From the NCBI GenBank assembly GCA_016218375.1, contig JACREG010000089.1, forward strand, positions 1 through 34,651: 34,651 bases of DNA. The letters run 5' to 3'. Below, in pieces: positions 21,080 to 28,475 of the stretch; position 1 is the stretch's first letter; each line of letters starts with the position of its first letter. The notes beneath the pieces are model-generated. The model ran no database searches. It had not been told where the DNA came from and saw only the letters and a program-made list of their open reading frames with translations. Both the position numbers and the translations under genes were made by a program. This stretch comes from Gammaproteobacteria bacterium. Lineage in GTDB: Bacteria; Pseudomonadota; Gammaproteobacteria; Thiohalobacterales; Thiohalobacteraceae.

Positions 21080-22177
21080 ATGATGGCGCGGTTGAGGTTG
21101 GTTTCGATCGGGGTGTTGCTGGCGCAATTCCATGCCCCGCAGGCCTGGTCCGAGAATGGCGACCGCTGGACGCACGCGCCCTATGAATTGGGGCAGGGGC
21201 TGAACTTCCCGCAGATCGGCGTGAACGTCGGCGGCTATCTGAGTCTGCGCTATCGGGATGTCGAGGATGCGCCCTCGACGTTGAGCCTGAAAGACCTGAG
21301 CCTGCTGTTGAGTGCCGACGTGAGCGATCGTGTGAACCTGTTCACCGAAGCGGAAATCGGCGAGGCCGTGTCCGTCGCGCGCCACGGCATCGATAGCAAG
21401 AATGCCGAGTTCGAGTTCGAACGCCTGTATGCCGATTACCGCGCGCGTCAGCACGTCACGCTCCGCGTCGGAAAGTTTCTCACCCCCGTCGGCCGCTGGA
21501 ATCTCATCCATGCCGATCCGTTGGTGTGGACCGTATCCCGCCCATTGACGACATCGGTGTCTTTCGCCCGGCAGGCCGCCGGGGCGATGGTGTACGGCTC
21601 CGTGCCGCTGGGCGACACGTTGAACGACAATGGGCTGGATTACAGCGTGTTCGTCGACGACACCGATCTGCTCGATCGCGACCAGCAGGAAGAACTCGCC
21701 TACGAGGATGCCAATCCCGGCATTACTGCCGTGGGCGCTTTCGAGCACGCGGCCGGTGCGCATGTCACCTATCACCTGCTCGACGACCGCATGAACCTGG
21801 GCGCCTCGTATCTGCGGTATCGCATGGCGGATTTGCACGAGGACAAGGATCTCCTTGGCGTGGATTTCTTCTGGAATCTATCGCGCATCGAACTCAGCAG
21901 CGAATGGGTGTATCGCAACAGTCGCGGCGGTGCCGAGCCGGACGAACGCGGCGGTTTTGTCCAAGCAGCGGTGCCGGTCGCCGGGCACATGTATGCCATC
22001 GGTCGCTACGAACATTACACCACGGCGGTGCAGCCGGAACGTGTGGAAGTCGAAACGCTGGGCCTGACCTATCGTCCGCATCGCGCGATTTCCGCCAAAC
22101 TCGAATACCGCGACGGCGATCATAACCGGTTGGTCGCGCCCAGCGGCTGGCTCGCCTCCATCGCCGTGTTGTTCTGA
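21080..22177 (+). CDS. Outer-membrane porin
   Basis: A 365-residue predicted beta-barrel. A signal peptide (about residues 1-24, ending PQAWS) is followed by alternating amphipathic strands, for example INLF-like VNLFTEAEIGEAVS and HVTLRVGKFLTPVGRWN. The latter is the typical strand of phosphate-selective/OprP-like and general porins. It ends ASIAVLF, with the terminal Phe expected for barrel assembly by BAM. Two adjacent ATGs (21080 and 21083) are possible starts. It is followed after 3 bases by a PstS-like gene and faces a two-component operon, so expression is probably controlled by that system. Selectivity for an oxyanion is a guess. Confidence 0.82.
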   Translation: MMARLRLVSIGVLLAQFHAPQAWSENGDRWTHAPYELGQGLNFPQIGVNVGGYLSLRYRDVEDAPSTLSLKDLSLLLSADVSDRVNLFTEAEIGEAVSVARHGIDSKNAEFEFERLYADYRARQHVTLRVGKFLTPVGRWNLIHADPLVWTVSRPLTTSVSFARQAAGAMVYGSVPLGDTLNDNGLDYSVFVDDTDLLDRDQQEELAYEDANPGITAVGAFEHAAGAHVTYHLLDDRMNLGASYLRYRMADLHEDKDLLGVDFFWNLSRIELSSEWVYRNSRGGAEPDERGGFVQAAVPVAGHMYAIGRYEHYTTAVQPERVEVETLGLTYRPHRAISAKLEYRDGDHNRLVAPSGWLASIAVLF

Positions 22178-22180
22178 TCC

Positions 22181-22696
22181 ATGAGCGGCCGCCGACGCCT
22201 TCTGCATGTCCACATCGCCGCGTTCAGCGGCCTGCTGGCGTGGGCGATGCCCGCGCTGAGTACGGACATCGCCGTGATCGTGTCCCGCGACGCGGCATCG
22301 CAGACGCTCAATGCAGGCACGCTGCATGACATCTATTTGAAAAAAATCTTTCTCGACGCCTCCGGCCGCAAATTCATCCCACTCAATCTGCCGGCGGACG
22401 CACCCTTGCGCGAAGCGTTTTCACAGGCGCTGTTTCACCAAGGCAGCGACGAACTCCAGGATTATTGGAACCAGAATTATTTTCACGGCATCGCCCCGCC
22501 GTATGTGTTGGGATCGCAGGATGCCGTCGTCCGCTTCGTCGCCCAAACCCCCGGCGCCATCGGCTACGTCGCATCCTGCTATGTGAATCCCAGCGTGCGG
22601 CAAGTCTTGAGTCTCCCGCTCGGCGTGGAGACGAGCGTGGATATCAAGGCGTTGTGCCCGCCGGGGACGGGTGAGAAGGCGGGGGGTGTGGAGTAG
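22181..22696 (+). CDS. Small PstS-like periplasmic protein (PBP superfamily)
   Basis: A 171-residue exported protein. The signal peptide is about residues 1-27 (ending AMPALS). The mature part (DIAVIVSRDAASQTLNAGTL, then IYLKKIFLDASGRKFIPLNL) and the later AVVRFVAQTPGAIGYVASCY match the short, single-domain relatives of phosphate-binding PstS. It is about half the size of a full PstS. No pst permease genes are nearby. Start codon at 22181 is 3 bases after the porin stop, so the two are co-translated or co-transcribed. It may be a chaperone-like ligand binder for the porin or the neighbouring kinase; that is inference. Confidence 0.78.
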   Translation: MSGRRRLLHVHIAAFSGLLAWAMPALSTDIAVIVSRDAASQTLNAGTLHDIYLKKIFLDASGRKFIPLNLPADAPLREAFSQALFHQGSDELQDYWNQNYFHGIAPPYVLGSQDAVVRFVAQTPGAIGYVASCYVNPSVRQVLSLPLGVETSVDIKALCPPGTGEKAGGVE

Positions 22697-22777
22697 CGGG
22701 AGGGACCGTGCTTCATTGCAGGCTTTCGGCATAGATTGGCTCGGGTGAGGATTCTCTTGTAATCTGCGCTTGCGGTC

Positions 22778-22838
22778 GCAATAGGCGGAAGCGGCCTATT
22801 ATCCAATACTGGGTAGTCCGCCTAATGCACTGTTAGGG
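22778..22838 (+). repeat. attC-like half: imperfect stem plus GTTAGGG core
   Basis: GCAATAGGCGGA (22778-22789) pairs with TCCGCCTAATGC (22817-22828) at 11 of 12 positions. GTTAGGG follows at 22832-22838. This resembles the left and right (L', R') boxes of an integron attC site, whose core is GTTRRRY. The matching inverse core upstream is missing, and the seventh core base is G rather than a pyrimidine. It is at best a degenerate site. Confidence 0.35.
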
Positions 22839-22854
22839 CTATAGGAACAAAGCA

Positions 22855-23541
22855 GTGAACATATTTGACCGCACAAATGCCCTGTTGCATGAACTGGTGA
22901 CCTTCAAACTTGCGTATGACGTGTCTTGCTATCTCGCGGATCGCGCTAGAGCGGATTGGCGCTCATTCGAAATGGAGCAACATGAGGAATATCCAATAAG
23001 AGGGTGTGGCGTAATCGCGACGCCTGCACTTATCAAGGAGTGGTCAAGAGAGAACGAGACTCTTCTTCATCTTGACGAAGATCTGGCCCCGGAGAACACG
23101 GGCTCTGAAATCGATAGCTTCCCAAGAAATGCAGTGTCCACAACGTACGTGTATTCGCTCTTGGAAGCGTACGGACACGAGATGTGTGACTTACGTAACC
23201 AGGGGTATAGAAAGGAACGGCAAGCGTGGCATCACGGGGTTTATGGAGATGAAGATGCGGTTCTCGGAGATGAGGCTTTTTTCGAGAAAATGGAGAACAA
23301 CTTCCGGAAGCCGTTCGCAATCGAGGGCCAAGTGGTTCCTCGCAACATTGTTACGGCTCTAGTTGGACTCAAGAGGGAACGCAATAGGATTGTCCACGAA
23401 ATGGAACATACGTGCGATTTCGAACTCTCCTTCCGATACGTTGTGGCGATTGCCTGCTGCATCTATACCCTATGCGATACCTCGAAGCGCCCCCTTAAGG
23501 TGTATCCGTGGGAGGATTACCATGGCAAGTACGCGCCCTAA
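22855..23541 (+). CDS. HEPN-like hypothetical protein in a cassette-like context
   Basis: A 228-residue protein with no family I can name. It is rich in charged and aromatic residues and has no signal peptide. Residues 173-182 read KRERNRIVHE, with Arg176 and His181 forming the R-x4-H pattern (RNxxxH) of HEPN-domain ribonucleases found in toxins and defence systems. Surrounding predicted helices fit an all-alpha fold, but the motif alone is weak evidence. GTG at 22855 is the start; AGGAAC lies upstream. GC content is visibly lower than in the neighbours, suggesting transfer. attC-like structures lie on both sides, and the stop codon is inside the downstream CCCTAAC core. No antitoxin partner is adjacent. 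Confidence 0.7.
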   Translation: MNIFDRTNALLHELVTFKLAYDVSCYLADRARADWRSFEMEQHEEYPIRGCGVIATPALIKEWSRENETLLHLDEDLAPENTGSEIDSFPRNAVSTTYVYSLLEAYGHEMCDLRNQGYRKERQAWHHGVYGDEDAVLGDEAFFEKMENNFRKPFAIEGQVVPRNIVTALVGLKRERNRIVHEMEHTCDFELSFRYVVAIACCIYTLCDTSKRPLKVYPWEDYHGKYAP

Positions 23542-23612
23542 CCACGTGTTCAACCCAACGCCAGGGAGCGTGGTAGTTTCTTCGCGCCGTGTAATAGGGC
23601 GCGGGTTAACAC
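23536..23612 (+). repeat. attC-like recombination site after the HEPN-like gene
   Basis: CCCTAAC (23536-23542) is the exact complement of the GTTAGGG found before the gene. After it, GTGTTCAACCCAACGCC (23546-23562) pairs with GGCGCGGGTTAACAC (23598-23612), leaving one unpaired C and a one-base difference. This matches the L''/L' stem of integron attC sites, including an extrahelical base and the TTCAA/TTAA boxes. The final GTTRRRY core is not found where expected after 23612, so the right edge seems lost. Confidence 0.45.
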
Positions 23613-23766
23613 ATCATTCCTGAAATCCTCTACTGACCACAATATCTTAAGAAGTGTTTTGTAGTCCGCAAAAAAGAAGGCCCAAGATCGGCCGAGAGCA
23701 GCCATACACTGTCGCACACTCCAACTGCCGCTCCCGACCGATACAAAATACCCCGGATGCGTATCG
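23613..23766. other. Intergenic, no recognised feature
   Basis: I see no gene, hairpin with T-run or promoter in this low-GC stretch between the attC-like site and the small minus-strand gene. It is downstream of both. Confidence 0.3.
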
Positions 23767-24000
23767 CTACATGCCGACCAATTCGGCGTGAACACCGGTT
23801 TCTTTGACTTTCTCCAGAATGTCTATCGCGGCGACGCATTCCGGGTCGTATGCCACCAGCATCATGTGCACATTGCCGGCGGGTATGCCGGCGCTGATGA
23901 CGCACTCGTCTTCGCGCATGGTTTCCTCTAACTTCCTCAGCGACTCCGATGATAAGGTTTCATCGATGTGGATCATTACGTCAGCCATTGCTCTGCCCAT
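23767..24000 (-). CDS. Small HMA/ferredoxin-fold-like protein without a CxxC motif
   Basis: A 77-residue protein. The segment order DVMIHIDETLSSESLRKLEE, then CVISAGIPAG, HMMLVAYDPEC and ILEKVKETGVHAELVGM reads as beta-alpha-beta-beta-alpha-beta, like heavy-metal-associated (HMA) domains. The metal-binding CxxC of true HMA proteins is missing; only Cys33 and Cys55 are present. The YDPEC and GVHAELVG ends are characteristic of HMA-like small proteins. AAAGGAG 8 bases upstream of ATG at 24000 decides the start; a longer frame to 24090 lacks such a site. It lies 219 bases downstream of another small minus-strand gene. Function unknown; protein-protein or atypical metal binding is possible. Confidence 0.75.
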   Translation of the reverse strand: MGRAMADVMIHIDETLSSESLRKLEETMREDECVISAGIPAGNVHMMLVAYDPECVAAIDILEKVKETGVHAELVGM

Positions 24001-24219
24001 GATCGCGACTCCTTTCCATCCAAGAACTAAAAACCAACAATAGTTCTTCAACTCCGCACAAACCAATAGAATGCGCTTATCAGCCGGCATTCCGATTGTC
24101 TGGGTTGCTGGCCGCGGGCAGCTTTAGGAGATGTGTCGAAAAATCACTGTGATCTGTTGCGGGCGTGTGTCGAGAGAAGTCGCAACCCGGGCCTGACTTA
24201 TCAAGCGCCTATGGGAAAA

Positions 24220-24501
24220 TCACGGATTGGCGAGTTCTTTTTCGATCATGGCTTTGAGCAGTGTTCTGCAATTCGTGACCTTGCAGGTGCTGGCATGGGT
24301 GCAACTGAGCTGGAGATTCCGTATGACATCGTCTTCGACATCCAACAGGCTGACCAGTGCGATTTCCTCTTTTTCACGGTCAGAGCTGGCTTGTCCCAAC
24401 AATGCAATCGTATCGCACCCTTCGATGAACCGTTTGCGAGCATAAAAGCTGATTCTGTCGAAATCGTAATTTCCCAGGCATCCTGGGTTATGGCACGTCA
24501 T
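24220..24501 (-). CDS. Small six-cysteine protein of unknown function
   Basis: A 93-residue soluble protein. It has Cys3 and Cys8 (TCHNPGC), Cys29, and a C-terminal CTHASTCKVTNC cluster (Cys67, Cys73, Cys78), which could bind zinc or an iron-sulfur cluster. The middle is helical and charged (SSDREKEEIALVSLLDVEDD). Codon use and amino-acid content look coding on this strand. The plus-strand frame of 167 residues opposite is poor in these respects and is taken as a shadow. AGAGG lies 9 bases upstream of ATG at 24501; GTG at 24519 is an alternative. It may be transcribed with the HMA-like gene downstream. I do not recognise the family. Confidence 0.6.
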   Translation of the reverse strand: MTCHNPGCLGNYDFDRISFYARKRFIEGCDTIALLGQASSDREKEEIALVSLLDVEDDVIRNLQLSCTHASTCKVTNCRTLLKAMIEKELANP

Positions 24502-24950
24502 GGCATTACGCCTCTGCACACGGCCAACCTTGGCATCAACGTCTTACTGCTATCCCTTATTTACTACACTAACGCGATCACACGTGGTTGGGAGCGGTTT
24601 ACCGGGTATGCCGCCGACAATCATTCACTAGCTTGACGTTTGTCAGGCGAGTGGGCTCAGGTTCTGTGTGGTCAATCCGGGCGAACCGATGGCGTTTGAC
24701 GCGCGCCGGATAGAAGCTACCCATGCGCCACACGGCAATGGCTGTTTCATTCATATTGCGGACGATCAAGTAGCGCCCCCTCCGCGCACCCAACCCCGCA
24801 GAACATGTATACGTTTTTTGCGCACTGCAAGCCTGTGCGCATCTTTTTGCCGGCCTCAAACCAGGCTTAGTTTCGGCGTATCAATCAGTTATCAGGGTGG
24901 CACGCTTCTGGCTATAGCCTGCTTACGGTTCAACCACTGTGAGCGCCCCG
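24502..24950. other. Intergenic divergent region of about 450 bases
   Basis: No convincing gene on either strand. It must contain the promoters of the six-cysteine gene (minus) and the five-gene operon (plus). A weak sigma-70-like pair TTATCA (24888-24893) and TATAGC (24912-24917), 18 bases apart, precedes the operon. No riboswitch or operator was recognised. Confidence 0.35.
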
Positions 24951-25682
24951 ATGAGTACCAGTCGTTCTTCATCCGCGAGTCCTTGTATCGTCGAGGGCGT
25001 CGAACCCCTCCTGACCGAGCTGCCGCATCCCATCAGTTTGAGCGTGCTGAACGCCGATCATCCGGATCGGTGGCGGCCCGAGCAGTTTGTGCGCAGCGTG
25101 TTCAAGCAATCCTACGACGCGGATATTCGCGCGTTCTATCCGACGCTGTTGGCGTTCACTTTGCAGGCCGAGTTGCTGGGCGTGGCGGGTTTTCGCGACG
25201 GGCACGGTCAGGCGCTGTTCTCCGAACAATACCTCGACCATCCGCTGGAACAACTCATCGGCGCGCATTGGGCCGAGCCGGTCGAGCGGAGTCGGATTGT
25301 CGAGGTCGGCAATCTGGCCCTGGCCAATCCCGGTCAGGCGCGTTGGGTGATCGCGGCGGTGACGATGTTCCTGCACGCCGCCGGTTATCGCTGGGTGTTG
25401 TTCACGGCGGTGAAGCCGTTGATCAACGCCTTTCGCCGTCTCGGTCTCGATCCGATCGCGTTGGCGTCGGCCGATCCCGCCCGTCTGGCCAACGATGGTC
25501 AGCAGTGGGGCAGTTATTACGCCGCGCATCCATTAGTGTGCGTCGGCGATATCGACGCCGGTTATCGCAAGCTCGTGAGCAGCGCCGGTGCGCGGCAACC
25601 GATGTTGCAGGCGTTGCTCGATCAGGTGCAGCACAATGCGGCCGCATCGTGTCAGCCGCAGCGCCTTGAGGGCATTCGGTGA
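24951..25682 (+). CDS. Thermostable hemolysin family protein (GNAT-like)
   Basis: A 243-residue cytoplasmic protein of the T_hemolysin family (PF12261). The name comes from a Vibrio protein; the fold is related to GNAT and acyl-homoserine-lactone synthase-like acyltransferases. Family segments include RPEQFVRSVFKQSYDADIRA, FYPTLLAFTLQAELLGVAGF, FSEQYLDHPLEQLI, RSRIVEVGNLALANPGQARW and WVLFTAVKPLINAFRRLGLD. These resemble acetyltransferase beta-strands around an acyl-CoA site. No signal peptide or membrane segment is visible, so secretion as a toxin is unlikely. GTG at 24939 is an alternative start; neither has a good ribosome-binding site. The stop overlaps the next start (GTGA), implying a functional link with the ligase. 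Possible role: acyl transfer from an activated acid. The substrate is unknown. Confidence 0.82.
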   Translation: MSTSRSSSASPCIVEGVEPLLTELPHPISLSVLNADHPDRWRPEQFVRSVFKQSYDADIRAFYPTLLAFTLQAELLGVAGFRDGHGQALFSEQYLDHPLEQLIGAHWAEPVERSRIVEVGNLALANPGQARWVIAAVTMFLHAAGYRWVLFTAVKPLINAFRRLGLDPIALASADPARLANDGQQWGSYYAAHPLVCVGDIDAGYRKLVSSAGARQPMLQALLDQVQHNAAASCQPQRLEGIR

Positions 25683-27151
25683 GGGACATCCTCGCGCGTA
25701 TCGCCGCGCAGGCGCGCCAACGCCCGACAGCGCCCGCGCTGACCGACGGTCGCTGCACGCTCGATTATGCAACGCTCTGGCAGCGGGTCGAGACGTTGGC
25801 CGCGAAACTCGATGGCGAGCGTATTGCCTATCTTCTGGCGAACGGCTGCGCCTGGGCACTGATCGATCTTGCCGTGCAGTCTCGCGGTGCGACCGGTATT
25901 CCCATTCCGACATTCTTCTCCGACACGCAGATCGCGCACCTGCTCGCCGATGCCGCGCCGGATCTGATTCTCACCGATCAGCCTGCACGTATCGGCGCGT
26001 TGGTACAGGATGCAGCGAGTGTGCACCGGTGTGTCGCCGGGCGTGAAATATTCGCCTATGTCCGCAGTCGCGCGATGGACAAATCGCTGCCGCCGCACAC
26101 CGCCAAACTGACTTACACCTCCGGCACCACCGGCCAGCCCAAGGGCGTGTGTCTGAGCGGTGCGGCTATCGAACGTGTGACCTTGAGTCTGCGCGATGCC
26201 GTGCAGGCGCGCGACGAAGACCGCACGCTGTCGCTGTTGCCCTTGAGCACGTTGCTGGAAAACATCGGCGGTCTGTATGCGCCGCTCGCGAGCGGCGGTC
26301 TGGCCTGTATCCCCGATCTGGCAAGCTGCGGCATGCAGGGTTCCAGCGGTGTGCAGCCGGAACGGTTGATCGAGGCGCTGCACCGCTATGCGCCGAGTTC
26401 GATCATTCTGGTGCCGCAACTGCTCAAGGTATTGGTGGAAGCGCGCGCGGCGGGTGTCGTGTTGCCGGCGTCGCTACGCTTCATCGCCGTGGGCGGTGCG
26501 CCGACCTCGCCCGCCTTGATCGAACGCGCGCGTGCGTTCGGCCTGCCGGTGTACGAAGGCTATGGTCTGTCGGAGTCCGCCTCGGTGGTGAGTCTCAACC
26601 GTCCGGGCGATGAACGTCATGGCAGTGTCGGTCGTCCGCTGCCGCAGGTGCGCGTGCGCATCGCCGCGGACGGCGAGATCGAAGTCGCCGGCAATCTGTT
26701 CTCGGGCTATCTCGGTGTCACTACGATTACGGAAACCTATTGGCCGACCGGCGATCTCGGTTATCTGGATGCCGACGGCTATTTGTTTATCACCGGGCGC
26801 AAGAAGACCGCATTCGCGACAGCCTATGGTCGCAATGTCGCGCCCGAATGGGTGGAGAGCGAACTGACCGGCAGCGGCGCGATTCTGCAAGCGGCGGTGT
26901 TCGGCGAAGGCCGCCCGTTCAGCGTCGGCGTGATCGTGCCGCACCCGCGCGCCTCGCAGGAACAGTTGTCGCGCGCCATCGAGGCCACCAATGAACGCCT
27001 GCCGGATTACGCGCGCGTACATGCCTGGACCCTCGGCCACGAACCTTTCTCGCCGCGCAATGGCCTGGCCAATGCGACCGGCGCCGTCAACCGCCCCGCC
27101 ATCGCGAGTCTGTATGCCACACAAATCGAACATCTCTATGCAGGAGTTTAA
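25679..27151 (+). CDS. AMP-dependent acyl-adenylate synthetase/ligase
   Basis: A 490-residue ANL-superfamily enzyme that activates a carboxylic acid as an acyl-AMP, then usually a thioester. The P-loop is TYTSGTTGQPKG (145-156). The A5 motif is YEGYGLSESASV, the A7 motif is TGDLGYLDADGYLFITGR, and the hinge is GRKKTAFATAYGRNVAPEW. The C-terminal lid is short, and the catalytic A10 lysine is not obvious (SPRNGLANATGAVNRPAI in its place). It resembles the long-chain acyl-CoA synthetase branch but is shorter than FadD (561). The GTG start overlaps the previous stop. The haem-oxygenase-like gene starts 2 bases after its stop. Acid substrate unknown. Confidence 0.88.
   Translation: MRDILARIAAQARQRPTAPALTDGRCTLDYATLWQRVETLAAKLDGERIAYLLANGCAWALIDLAVQSRGATGIPIPTFFSDTQIAHLLADAAPDLILTDQPARIGALVQDAASVHRCVAGREIFAYVRSRAMDKSLPPHTAKLTYTSGTTGQPKGVCLSGAAIERVTLSLRDAVQARDEDRTLSLLPLSTLLENIGGLYAPLASGGLACIPDLASCGMQGSSGVQPERLIEALHRYAPSSIILVPQLLKVLVEARAAGVVLPASLRFIAVGGAPTSPALIERARAFGLPVYEGYGLSESASVVSLNRPGDERHGSVGRPLPQVRVRIAADGEIEVAGNLFSGYLGVTTITETYWPTGDLGYLDADGYLFITGRKKTAFATAYGRNVAPEWVESELTGSGAILQAAVFGEGRPFSVGVIVPHPRASQEQLSRAIEATNERLPDYARVHAWTLGHEPFSPRNGLANATGAVNRPAIASLYATQIEHLYAGV
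27142..27146 (+). promoter_or_regulatory. Ribosome-binding site inside the ligase 3' end
   Basis: AGGAG lies within the last codons of the ligase, 6 bases before GTG at 27153. It favours that start over the ATG at 27138, which lies upstream of it and has no site of its own. Confidence 0.7.
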
Positions 27152-27152
27152 T

Positions 27153-27800
27153 GTGAGTTCCGTGTATGACCGGCTCATCGCCGAGACCGAGGCGAGCCGC
27201 ACTGAATTTCTGTCCGTGCCCATTCTGCGGAAGGCGTTACAGGGCCATGTCAGCCGCGAGCAGTACATGACGTTTCTGGGGCAGGCTTTTCAGCATGTGC
27301 GCCACACCGTGCCGCTGCTGATGGGTTGCGGTTACCGCCTGCCGGACCGCTTGAACTGGCTGCGCACGGCGCTCGGCGAATACATCGAGGAAGAGGTCGG
27401 CCACGAGGAATGGATTCTCGACGACATCCATGCCTGTGGCGGCGATGCCGAAGCGGCGCGCGCGGCCACGCCGTTTGCGGCCACGGAACTGATGGTGGCC
27501 TATGCCTACGACACGGTGCAGCGGCGCAATCCTGTCGGTCTGTTCGGCATGGTGTTCGTCTTGGAAAGCACCAGCGCGGCCTTGGCGACCACGGCCGCCG
27601 GTGCGATTCAGGACAGTCTGAATTTGCCGAAAGATGCGTTCCGTTATCTGACTTCGCACGGTTCGCTGGATCAGGAACACATACAGTTCTTCCAGTCGCT
27701 GGTGAACCGCTTCGATGACGCCGACGATGTCGATGCGTTGCTGCATTGCGCCAAGCTGTTTTATCGCCTGTACGGCGATGTGTTCCGCAGTATTGTCTGA
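27153..27800 (+). CDS. Haem-oxygenase-like diiron oxidase/oxygenase (HDO family)
   Basis: A 215-residue all-helical protein of the TenA/iron-containing redox enzyme group. Likely metal ligands are Glu81 and His84 (EEEVGHEEW, ExxH), Glu138 (VFVLEST) and His169, Asp173 and His176 (SHGSLDQEH). This is the E-xx-H / E / H-x3-D-xx-H pattern known from HDO enzymes such as UndA, BesC and SznF. Those use Fe(II) and oxygen to oxidise fatty acids, amino acids or amines. TenA thiaminase lacks this set, so a thiamine role is unlikely. Its place directly after an acyl-activating ligase suggests it oxidises the activated or transferred acyl product. The reaction is unknown. Confidence 0.85.
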   Translation: MSSVYDRLIAETEASRTEFLSVPILRKALQGHVSREQYMTFLGQAFQHVRHTVPLLMGCGYRLPDRLNWLRTALGEYIEEEVGHEEWILDDIHACGGDAEAARAATPFAATELMVAYAYDTVQRRNPVGLFGMVFVLESTSAALATTAAGAIQDSLNLPKDAFRYLTSHGSLDQEHIQFFQSLVNRFDDADDVDALLHCAKLFYRLYGDVFRSIV

Positions 27801-27824
27801 TCGAGTAAACCTGGAGAAAGCGTT

Positions 27825-28475
27825 ATGACCCGCATTGCAAAATTCATGTTGTCGCTGTGGCTCGGTGCCTTTGCATTGACCGCCGCCGCGCAGGACGACG
27901 CTCTGGCCAACGGTATCGCGGCCATTCAGCACGAATGGGCGCGCATCCATTACCAGTTGCCCAAGGATCAGCAGGATGCCGCCTTCGTCAAACTGGAAGA
28001 GCAGGCCGACGCGTTGGATAAAACTTACGCCAATCGCGCCGAACCGAAGATCTGGAAGGCCATCGTGCTGAGCACGCATGCCGGCGTGAAAGGTGGATTG
28101 GGTGCGTTGTCGAAAGTGAAGGCCGCCCGCGATCTATTGCTCGAAGCAGAGAAGATCGACGCCAATGCACTGAACGGTTCGCTCTACACCAGTCTCGGCA
28201 GTCTGTATTACCAGGTGCCGGGCTGGCCCATCGGTTTCGGCGACGACGACAAGGCCGAGGCGATGTTGAAGAAGGCGCTTGCCATCAATCCCGACGGCAT
28301 CGATCCGAATTATTTCTACGGCGACTTCCTGCAACGCCAGGGCCGCGCTGCCGAGGCCTTGGTGGTGCTGGAGAAGGCGCTGCACGCGCCGCCACGTCCC
28401 GCGCGCGCGGATGCCGACACCGGCCGGCGCCGCGAGGTTGAAGCCTTGATCGCCGAGGTCAAATCCAAGTCATGA
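27825..28475 (+). CDS. Exported TPR protein
   Basis: A 216-residue protein with a signal peptide (about 1-22, MTRIAKFMLSLWLGAFALTA, cut near AAAQ). Helical repeats follow, with at least two TPR-like pairs: NGSLYTSLGSLYYQ with KAEAMLKKALAINPDG, and YFYGDFLQRQGRAAEALVVL. The box PGWPIGFGDDDKAEAML is a recurring feature of small exported TPR proteins. GGAG lies 8 bases before the ATG. It is the only exported member of this operon, so it may scaffold or receive the product in the periplasm. The stop overlaps the next start (ATGA), tying it to the SDR gene. No enzymatic motif is seen. Confidence 0.8.
   Translation: MTRIAKFMLSLWLGAFALTAAAQDDALANGIAAIQHEWARIHYQLPKDQQDAAFVKLEEQADALDKTYANRAEPKIWKAIVLSTHAGVKGGLGALSKVKAARDLLLEAEKIDANALNGSLYTSLGSLYYQVPGWPIGFGDDDKAEAMLKKALAINPDGIDPNYFYGDFLQRQGRAAEALVVLEKALHAPPRPARADADTGRRREVEALIAEVKSKS

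Noticed and set aside
20872-21081. N-terminal extension of the sensor kinase
   Set aside because: It would overlap the porin start and add unconserved residues; the GTG at 20871 gives a normal kinase N-terminus.
24133-24636. 167-codon plus-strand frame
   Set aside because: Opposite the six-cysteine gene, which has better coding composition and a ribosome-binding site. Some doubt remains.
24951-25682. Secreted hemolysin toxin
   Set aside because: No signal peptide or membrane-active segment; the family is GNAT-like and the neighbours are metabolic enzymes.
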